Below are positions 58,350 through 64,000 of a stretch of DNA of 64,000 nucleotides, piece after piece (the stretch's first letter is position 1; each line of letters begins with the position of its first letter). The stretch comes from Acidiphilium sp. C61 (GTDB lineage: Bacteria; Pseudomonadota; Alphaproteobacteria; Acetobacterales; Acetobacteraceae). The position numbers and the translations under genes are program-made. Under the pieces are notes generated by a model. The model did not search any database. It was not told the DNA's origin and was given only the letters and a program-made list of their open reading frames with translations. The DNA lies in the NCBI RefSeq assembly GCF_902712915.1, contig NZ_CACTIA010000005.1, positions 2,950,501-3,014,500 of the forward strand, read 5' to 3'.

Positions 58350-58455
58350 TAGAGCACGTTCCGATCCATCAGGATCGGATGTCGTGCTCTATCTTGTTGA
58401 TAATTAGAGCATCTTTATCCGATCGGATGATCCCATCTGATCGGATGATGCTCTA
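58350..58455. repeat. 106-bp double-hairpin family, copy H (full length)
   Basis: Begins TAGAGCACGTTCCGATCC; first hairpin closes in GTCGTGCTCTA; linker TCTTGTTGATAAT; second hairpin AGAGCATCTTTATCCGATCG to GATCGGATGATGCTCTA. Used here as reference copy. It supplies the TAG stop (58453-58455) of the deaminase gene and lies convergent to tadZ. Confidence 0.94.
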
Positions 58456-59733
58456 GCCGCCGGCCCGCAAGCCGATCTCCATCGCCGCGTCGCCCAACCG
58501 CAGCCGGCTCACCCGCGCCGGCGCCTCGGCAATCACGGCGCCGCCGCGTATAACCCGCCGCCGCGCCGCCCGGGTGCGGATCGCCTCGATCGGATCGGCC
58601 GCGTCGAGCTGCACCAGATCGCCCCGGCAGCCGGGGGCCATGCCATAGCCCGCGAGCCCCATCGCCCGCGCCGCGTTCGTCGTCACCGCGTCGAAACAGG
58701 CGCGCATCGCCTCCACCCCGGTCATCTGCGCGACATGCAGCCCCATCGAGGCCACCTCCAGCATGTCGTGCGTGCCGAGCGGATACCACGGGTCCATCAC
58801 GCAATCATGCCCGAAGGCGACATTCACCCCCGCCGCCATCAGCTCCGGCACCCGCGTCAGGCCCCGCCGCTTCGGATAGGTATCGTGCCGCCCCTGCAAC
58901 GTGATGTTGATCAGCGGATTGGCGATGGCGGAAATCCCCGCCTCGGCGATCAGCGGAATCAGCTTGCTCGCGTAGTAATTGTCCATCGAGTGCATCGAGG
59001 TGAGGTGTGAGCCGGCAACCCGCCCCTGCATCCCGTGCCGCACGGTCTCCGCCGCCAGCGTCTCGATATGGCGCGACAGCGGATCGTCGCTCTCGTCGCA
59101 ATGCATGTCGACCATCATGCCGGCTTCGGCCGCGATCGCCATCAGCTGGCGCACGCTCTCGGCCCCGTCCGCCATGCTCCGCTCGAAATGCGGAATCCCC
59201 CCGATCACGTCGATCCCCATCGCCATCGCCCGGCGCAGGTTCTCCGCCGCGCGCGGGTAGCGCAGCCAGCCATCCTGCGGAAAGGCGACGAGCTGGATGG
59301 TGATCCACGGCGCCATCTCCGCCCGCAGCGCCGTCAGCGCCTCGACGGCGAGCAGCCGGTCGTCGCAGATATCGACATGCGAGCGGATCGCCCCGATCCC
59401 CTGCGCGATCGACCAGGTGCAGAGACGCTTCGCCCGCGCATGGATCGCCTCCACCGTGAGGTCCGGCTTCAGCTCGCCCCAGAGCGCGATCCCCTCCAGC
59501 AGCGTGCCGCTGCGGTTCAGCCGCGGCAGGCCGAGCGAGAGGGTGGAATCCAGATGCAGGTGCGAATCGACGAAAGGGGGCGCGACCAGATCCCCCGCCG
59601 CATCGATCACGGTCTCCGCCGTGGCGCCTAGCCCCGGCGCCACCGCCGCGATCACCCCGTCGCGGATCAGGATATCCACCCCGCGCCGCCCATCCGGCAG
59701 CGTCGCGTCGCGGATGAGCAGCCCGGCGGTCAC
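58453..59733 (-). CDS. cytosine deaminase-like amidohydrolase (CodA family)
   Basis: A 426-residue metal-dependent amidohydrolase. Metal ligands: [11 protein letters not shown] at the N-side, [24 protein letters not shown], and the aspartate in [19 protein letters not shown]. This combination matches CodA-type cytosine/isoguanine deaminases. A GTG start at 59733 forms a GTGA overlap with the pdxH stop; an ATG at 59757 inside pdxH is the alternative (434 residues). Stop from the repeat. No codB-like permease is next to it. Confidence 0.86.
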   Translation of the reverse strand: MTAGLLIRDATLPDGRRGVDILIRDGVIAAVAPGLGATAETVIDAAGDLVAPPFVDSHLHLDSTLSLGLPRLNRSGTLLEGIALWGELKPDLTVEAIHARAKRLCTWSIAQGIGAIRSHVDICDDRLLAVEALTALRAEMAPWITIQLVAFPQDGWLRYPRAAENLRRAMAMGIDVIGGIPHFERSMADGAESVRQLMAIAAEAGMMVDMHCDESDDPLSRHIETLAAETVRHGMQGRVAGSHLTSMHSMDNYYASKLIPLIAEAGISAIANPLINITLQGRHDTYPKRRGLTRVPELMAAGVNVAFGHDCVMDPWYPLGTHDMLEVASMGLHVAQMTGVEAMRACFDAVTTNAARAMGLAGYGMAPGCRGDLVQLDAADPIEAIRTRAARRRVIRGGAVIAEAPARVSRLRLGDAAMEIGLRAGG

Positions 59734-60317
59734 GGGAACAGTCTCGTCGCCGTCCATCCCGCCCCGGCGCGGCTGAACACCGCCCGGTCATGCAGGCGGA
59801 ACTCCCGGTCCTGCCAGAACTCGATCGTCTCCGGCGTCACATGCCAGCCCGACCAGTGCGGCGGGCGGGGGATCGGCCCCTCGGCATAGCGCGCGGTCGC
59901 CTCTTCCAGGCGCCGTTCAAGCTCCTCCCGCGCGCCGAGCGGGCGCGACTGGTCGGACGCCCAGGCGCCGAGCCGTGAAATCCGCGGCCGGCTGTCGAAA
60001 TACGCATCCGCCTCTTCATCCGGCACGGTGCGGCACCGCCCCTCGATGCGGATCTGCCGCCGCAGCGACTTCCAGTGGAACAGCAGCGACACTGCCGGAT
60101 TCGCCCGGATCTCCAGCGATTTCCGGCTCTCCAGGTTCGTGTAGAAAATAAATCCGGTTTCATCCCATGATTTCAGCAGCACGATCCGGGCCGAAGGCCG
60201 TCCGTCCGGCGTGGCGGTGGCCAGCGTCATCGCATTGGGATCATTGGGTTCGCTGGCCTCGGCGTCCTGCATCCAGGTGGCGAAAAGCCGGAACGGATCG
60301 GCACTGACATCGATCAT
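59730..60317 (-). CDS. pdxH: pyridoxine/pyridoxamine 5'-phosphate oxidase
   Basis: FMN-dependent enzyme giving pyridoxal phosphate. A 195-residue protein; [55 protein letters not shown] and the C-terminal [20 protein letters not shown] are all typical. Start at 60317, MIDVSADPF. Divergent from fabI with about 100 bases between. The gene downstream is coupled to it by a GTGA overlap. Confidence 0.95.
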   Translation of the reverse strand: MIDVSADPFRLFATWMQDAEASEPNDPNAMTLATATPDGRPSARIVLLKSWDETGFIFYTNLESRKSLEIRANPAVSLLFHWKSLRRQIRIEGRCRTVPDEEADAYFDSRPRISRLGAWASDQSRPLGAREELERRLEEATARYAEGPIPRPPHWSGWHVTPETIEFWQDREFRLHDRAVFSRAGAGWTATRLFP

Positions 60318-60419
60318 CGGTTGCTCTCTCTTCCGTGTCGCAATATTTGATAGTCCATGCCGCCCCCTGCCACCACCCCGGCAGGGAAGGCCGCGACATG
60401 CCAGACTGGAGCCCCCGAC

Positions 60420-61256
60420 ATGCAGGAATCCACCCCGACCTACCCGCTCACCGGCACGCTGATGCGTGGCAAGCGCGGCGTCATCATGGGGGTTGCGAAC
60501 AACCGCTCGATCGCCTGGGCCATCGCGCAGGCCGTCGCCGCGCAGGGCGGCGAACTCGCCTTCACCTATCAGGGCGAGGCGCTGGAGAAGCGCATCCGCC
60601 CGCTCGCCGAAAGTGTCGAGTCCGACCTCGTCATCCCCTGCGACGTCACCGACGATGCGGCACTCGACGATGCCTTCGCCGCCATCGCCGACCGCTGGGG
60701 CGAGATCGACTTCCTGGTCCACGCCATCGGCTTCGCCGACAAGCAGTTCCTCCGCGGCCGCTATGCCGACACGCCGCGCGCCGCCTTCCTCCAGGCGATG
60801 GACATTTCCTGCTTCTCCTTCACCGCGGCCGCCCAGCGCGCCTCGGCGCTGATGAAGCGCGGCGGCGCGATGGTGACGCTGACCTATCTCGGCGCCGAGC
60901 GCGTCACCCCGCACTACAACGTGATGGGCGTGGCCAAGGCGGCGCTGGAAGCCTCGGTGCGCTACCTCGCCGCCGATCTCGGGCGCGACGCGATCCGGGT
61001 CAACGGCCTGTCCGCCGGCCCGATCAAGACGCTCGCCGCCTCCGGCATCGGTGATTTCAGCTACATCCTGAAATGGAACCAGCTCAACGCGCCGCTGGAG
61101 CGCAACGTGATGCTGGAGGAAGTCGGCGCCTCCGGCCTCTATCTCCTGTCCGACCTCTCCCGCGGCGTGACCGGCGAGATCCACCACGTCGATTGCGGCT
61201 ATCACATCGTCGGCATGAAGAACCCGATGGCGCCGGACATCGACGCCGTCGGGTAG
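60420..61256 (+). CDS. fabI: enoyl-ACP reductase (NADH)
   Basis: Final reduction of each fatty-acid elongation cycle. A 278-residue protein, short-chain dehydrogenase fold; NAD-binding [25 protein letters not shown], and the catalytic pair in [18 protein letters not shown] (Tyr and Lys in YxxMxxxK). The end [15 protein letters not shown] is typical. Start [12 protein letters not shown]; 21 further codons upstream are open but unlike the family. The TAG stop (61254-61256) is the first triplet of a repeat element. Confidence 0.95.
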   Translation: MQESTPTYPLTGTLMRGKRGVIMGVANNRSIAWAIAQAVAAQGGELAFTYQGEALEKRIRPLAESVESDLVIPCDVTDDAALDDAFAAIADRWGEIDFLVHAIGFADKQFLRGRYADTPRAAFLQAMDISCFSFTAAAQRASALMKRGGAMVTLTYLGAERVTPHYNVMGVAKAALEASVRYLAADLGRDAIRVNGLSAGPIKTLAASGIGDFSYILKWNQLNAPLERNVMLEEVGASGLYLLSDLSRGVTGEIHHVDCGYHIVGMKNPMAPDIDAVG

Positions 61257-61357
61257 CGCGGTTTCCGATCCCGATGGATCGGATGACGCTCTATTATCTT
61301 GACAATAAAAGAGTTTTTATCCGATCAGATGGAGCCATCTGACCGTATGATGCTTTA
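61254..61357. repeat. 106-bp double-hairpin family, copy I1 (diverged)
   Basis: Begins TAGCGCGGTTTCCGATCC, first hairpin ends GATGACGCTCTA, linker TATCTTGACAATAAA, second hairpin AGAGTTTTTATCCGATCA to CGTATGATGCTTTA. It supplies the fabI stop and abuts copy I2, forming a tandem pair that shares TA(G) at the joint. Confidence 0.9.
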
Positions 61358-61461
61358 GAGCACGTTCCGATCCATCAGGATCGGATGTCGTGCTCTATGA
61401 TATTGATAATTAGAGCATCTTTATCCGACCAGATGAGTCCATCTTACCGGATGATGCTCTA
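61356..61461. repeat. 106-bp double-hairpin family, copy I2 (full length)
   Basis: Begins TAGAGCACGTTCCGATCC, nearly identical to copy H for the first hairpin; second hairpin AGAGCATCTTTATCCGACCA to ACCGGATGATGCTCTA. It supplies the TAG stop (61459-61461) of the small gene on the minus strand. Confidence 0.94.
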
Positions 61462-61659
61462 GATCGGCTTGTGCGCCCGGTCGATCAGCCGCCGCAGCAG
61501 GCCGGGTTTCTTCTCCGCCCGCGCCGGGGCGGCCACTGCCGAAGCCGCCTCGGCGGCGCGGCGGTCCTTGGTCTTCAGCCACTCGTCAAGGCTCATCTTG
61601 GCCTTGGCGGCGCGCTTGCGTTCATAGTCGAGCTGGGCATCGGTCATCTTGCGGGTCAT
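61459..61659 (-). CDS. small basic hypothetical protein
   Basis: A 66-residue protein, Lys/Arg/Ala-rich: MTRKMTDAQLDYERKRAAKA, then KMSLDEWLKTKDRR and PGLLRRLIDRAHKPI. Mostly helical and positively charged. No family is recognised. It may start at the second Met. Its TAG stop is in the repeat element; it lies 48 bases before the ABC permease 3' end on the same strand. Confidence 0.6.
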   Translation of the reverse strand: MTRKMTDAQLDYERKRAAKAKMSLDEWLKTKDRRAAEAASAVAAPARAEKKPGLLRRLIDRAHKPI

Positions 61660-61706
61660 GCGCGCGCCTGTGCCAGAACAACCCGCCAGTATCAAGCGCC
61701 CCCTGA

Positions 61707-62492
61707 TCAAGTACCCTCGCGCGCATCCCGCCCGCCGGCGCCGAAGCGGCGCAGCATCGTCCGCTCGAAGGCGCCGAGTGCGGCATAGATCCCGATCCCG
61801 GTCAGCGCGAGCAAGGTGAGGGCGGCGAACATGCGCGGTATCTCCAGCCGGTAGCCGGCCTCCAGGATGCGCCCGGCCAGGCCGCCGGCAAACCCGCCCG
61901 AACTCGCGACGAACTCCGCCACCACCGCGCCCACCAGCGCCAGCGTGCCGGCAATCCGCAGCCCGGCGAGGAAGAAGGGCAGGGCGGATGGCAGCCGCAG
62001 CAGCGCCAGCGTCTGCCATCGGCTTGCCCCGTTCAGCCGGAACAGGTCGGCCAGCTCCGGCGGCGTCGCCGCCAGCCCCGCCGCAGTGTTGGACAGCACC
62101 GGGAAGAACGCGACGATGGTGGCGCAAACCACCATGGCGGCGAATTGCTGATGCACCCAGATGATGATCAGCGGTGCGATGGCGACCACCGGCGTCACCT
62201 GCAACACCACCGCCCAGGGCTGGATCGCCGCGCGCGCCAGCCGGCTCGCCGCCATCGCCATCGCCAGCGCCATGCCGAGCAACGCCGCCGCCAGCAGCGC
62301 CGCCCCGGTCACCGCGAGGGTCGAGACCAGCGACAGCAGCAGCGAGGCCCGGTCCGCCCAGAATGCGATCACGATCGCCGCCGGCCCCGGCAGCACGTAA
62401 GGCTTCACCCGCAAGCCGATCACCAGCCCCTGCCACAGCGCCAGCGCCGCAACGCCAAAGACGATCGGCGCCCATCGCTCGGCGCGTCTCAT
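61707..62492 (-). CDS. ABC transporter permease (nitrate/sulfonate/taurine type)
   Basis: A 261-residue inner-membrane protein with about six helices; the cytoplasmic EAA loop region reads ELADLFRLNGASRWQTLALLRLPSALPFFLAGLRI, and PWAVVLQVTPVVAIAPLIIIW is characteristic of SsuC/TauC/ThiX-type permeases. It overlaps the ATPase gene (ATGA). Third gene of binding protein-ATPase-permease. Confidence 0.9.
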   Translation of the reverse strand: MRRAERWAPIVFGVAALALWQGLVIGLRVKPYVLPGPAAIVIAFWADRASLLLSLVSTLAVTGAALLAAALLGMALAMAMAASRLARAAIQPWAVVLQVTPVVAIAPLIIIWVHQQFAAMVVCATIVAFFPVLSNTAAGLAATPPELADLFRLNGASRWQTLALLRLPSALPFFLAGLRIAGTLALVGAVVAEFVASSGGFAGGLAGRILEAGYRLEIPRMFAALTLLALTGIGIYAALGAFERTMLRRFGAGGRDAREGT

Positions 62493-63229
62493 GCCGGCAT
62501 CACCGCGCGCAGCGTCTCCGTCACCTCGCGGACCAGCGCGGCATAGGCTGGATCGGTCCGCCTATCCCCGCCCTCGGCGAGCGGGCTGGCAATCTCCGCG
62601 GCGATCCGCCCCGGCCGCGGCGTCATCACCACGATGCGCGTGGCGAGATACGCCGCCTCGTAGATCGAATGGGTGACGAACACGATCGTGCTGCCGGTCT
62701 CCCGCCACAGCGCCAGCAAATCATCCTGCAACCGATTGCGGGTGAATTCATCAAGGGCGGCGAACGGCTCGTCCATCAGCAGCAGCCGCGGCCGCGACAC
62801 CAGCGCCCGCGCGATCGCCACCCGCATCCGCATCCCGCCCGACAAGGCGGCCGGCTTCGCATCCTCGAACCCCGCCAGCCCGAGTCGCGCCAGCAGCGCA
62901 TGGACCGAGGCCGCGTCCTCCTCGAAGTGTTGCCCGGCGAGGCGCAGCGGCAAATGCACGTTCCGCGCCGCACTCGCCCAGGGGAGCAGCGTGGCATCCT
63001 GGAACACGAAGCCGATCTCGCCCGCGCCGGGTGCCGCACCCCCGTCCCAGGCCAGCCGCCCCGCATCCGGCGCATCGAGTCCGGCCAGCAGCCGCAGCAG
63101 CGTCGACTTGCCGCAGCCCGAGGGCCCGAGCAGGGCGACGAACTCGCCCCGCCCGATTTCCGCATCGATCCCCGCGAGCGCGACAATTCCCGTCCCGAAC
63201 TGCCGCGTTACCTGCTCGAGCCGCACCAT
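62489..63229 (-). CDS. ABC transporter ATPase (nitrate/sulfonate/taurine type)
   Basis: A 246-residue ATPase. Walker A GPSGCGKSTLLRLLAG, Q-loop in FVFQDATLLPWASA, signature ALSGGMRMRVAIARAL, Walker B LLLMDEPFAALDEFTR, switch VFVTHSIYEA. FxLDxxTR-like DEPFAALDEFTR is typical of SsuB/TauB. The ATG at 63229 comes one base after the binding-protein stop. Confidence 0.93.
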   Translation of the reverse strand: MVRLEQVTRQFGTGIVALAGIDAEIGRGEFVALLGPSGCGKSTLLRLLAGLDAPDAGRLAWDGGAAPGAGEIGFVFQDATLLPWASAARNVHLPLRLAGQHFEEDAASVHALLARLGLAGFEDAKPAALSGGMRMRVAIARALVSRPRLLLMDEPFAALDEFTRNRLQDDLLALWRETGSTIVFVTHSIYEAAYLATRIVVMTPRPGRIAAEIASPLAEGGDRRTDPAYAALVREVTETLRAVMPA

Positions 63230-63230
63230 C

Positions 63231-64000
63231 TCAGCGCGCGGCCGCTTTCCCCTTCGGCAGGAAGCGCAGCGTATAGGCCTTGCGATAGTCGAACTGCGCC
63301 GGATACAGCCCGGCCGCGCGCATCTGCTCGTAGAAGCCCTTCCACCGCGCATCGGTCATCCCGCCGATCCCGATCTTCGCCGTGGTCGCATCCTCCACCA
63401 CCTGATGCGCCTTGAGCTGGTCATAGCCGAATTTCAGCAGCGCCGGCGTCATGTCCGGGTTGGCCTTGCGGATCAGCGCGAAGGCGGGCGCCGGATTGCC
63501 GTCGAGATAGGATTTCCACCCCGCGGCCGACGCCTCGATGAAGCGGCGCACCACCGAGGGGTCGGTCTTGGCCAGCTTGCGCGAGGTCGCGATCAACTCG
63601 CCATACCCGTCGAACCCCGCCTGGTCGAGCCGCAGCACCACCGGGAAATGCCCGGTCTTCTGCTTCACGAGAAACGGCTCCGAGGTGAGAAACCCCTGCA
63701 CCACGAGGTCCTTGCTGGTGAAGAACGGGGCGAGGCTGAAATCGTAGGGGCGGATCTGGCTGTCGCTATAGCCGTATTTCTGCTTGAGAAAGAGCCACCA
63801 CCCCGCCCGCGTATCCGCCGAAATCGCGATCGGCTTGCCCTTGAGTGCGGCGAAACTGTCCTCGTTCGCGCCCCGATGCGCGATCAGCACGTCGATATCC
63901 TTCTGGAAGAACGCGGCGACCGCGACGAAGGGGATCTTCTGCTGCACGAAATTGAAGGCGAGGAAGCTGTTCGAGGTGATGTCGAAATCGAGCCGCCCGG
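63231..64000 (-). CDS. ABC transporter substrate-binding protein, NMT1/THI5-like (5' end outside window)
   Basis: The frame is open to the window edge, so the N-terminus and signal peptide are missing; 256 codons are visible. The sequence has VAVAAFFQKDIDVLIAHRG, LKGKPIAISADTRAGWW, GFLTSEPFLVKQ and TDPSVVRRFIEASAAGW, the pattern of NMT1/THI5-like periplasmic proteins that bind pyrimidine precursors, nitrate or sulfonates. A thiamine precursor (HMP or its analogues) is plausible, given thiD at 55.7 kb, but not shown by the sequence. Confidence 0.86.
   Translation of the reverse strand, partial: GRLDFDITSNSFLAFNFVQQKIPFVAVAAFFQKDIDVLIAHRGANEDSFAALKGKPIAISADTRAGWWLFLKQKYGYSDSQIRPYDFSLAPFFTSKDLVVQGFLTSEPFLVKQKTGHFPVVLRLDQAGFDGYGELIATSRKLAKTDPSVVRRFIEASAAGWKSYLDGNPAPAFALIRKANPDMTPALLKFGYDQLKAHQVVEDATTAKIGIGGMTDARWKGFYEQMRAAGLYPAQFDYRKAYTLRFLPKGKAAAR

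Overview
The window is a 64 kb chromosomal segment of a GC-rich alphaproteobacterium. The gene order topA-dprA-plsY-pyrC'-pyrB, the Cys-poor DksA next to FliX/FlgI, the GTTC-N7-GTTC LexA box and the protein content suggest Acetobacteraceae, probably Acidiphilium or a close relative. This is inferred from gene content and style; no database search was possible. Genes are densely packed, with many ATGA or GTGA stop/start overlaps.

Layout. 1-6.3 kb (minus strand): pyrimidine, phospholipid and DNA genes pyrB, a non-catalytic-looking pyrC', plsY, dprA and topA (cut by the window edge), preceded by an XRE/S24-like regulator. 6.3-8.6 kb: a LexA-box promoter for a small conserved protein, a nitrilase-family amidase, a 122-bp palindromic element and an IS5-family element with a -1 frameshift. 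8.5-17.4 kb: a solitary DNA methyltransferase, nrdB, an O-antigen/capsule-type ABC exporter, tRNA-Gln, aatA and nrdA; nrdA and nrdB lie apart, and each has a pair of NrdR-like boxes. 17.4-24.5 kb: a DUF4175 membrane protein, lysA, a 42-residue lptM-like lipoprotein gene, argH, a TlpA-like thioredoxin and argG. 24.5-26.4 kb: a strikingly AT-rich methyltransferase gene split by a second IS5-family element. 26.5-38.3 kb: a glycine-zipper lipoprotein, der-bamB-TPR protein, a small lipoprotein, rpsA, and bamD-recN-ligA. 38.3-42.7 kb: dksA, fliX, flgI, a FlgJ-type rod protein, a FlgN-like protein and a glycosyltransferase. 42.7-53 kb: a hybrid histidine kinase, an S9 peptidase, fetAB, an M20 peptidase, phhB, a uracil-DNA glycosylase-like gene, a GST and an alpha/beta hydrolase. 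53-58.3 kb: a small gene behind a good sigma-54 promoter, folP, glmM, a thiD reading frame that runs without a stop into ohr, and an orphan tadZ/cpaE. 58.4-64 kb: a cytosine-deaminase-like gene, pdxH, fabI, and an ABC importer of the nitrate/taurine/NMT1 type (cut by the window edge).

The most distinctive structure is a family of 106-bp elements made of two hairpins. There are five near-full copies and at least five partial ones. They begin with TAGAGCA and end with TGCTCTA, and they sit at gene 3' ends so that the element supplies the gene's stop codon in nine cases. Other points of note are three tandem-repeat arrays (24, 26 and 30 bp units), the ThiD-Ohr read-through frame, the shared CATG start of argH and tlpA, and an IS insertion whose removal with one TTA duplication exactly restores a methyltransferase.
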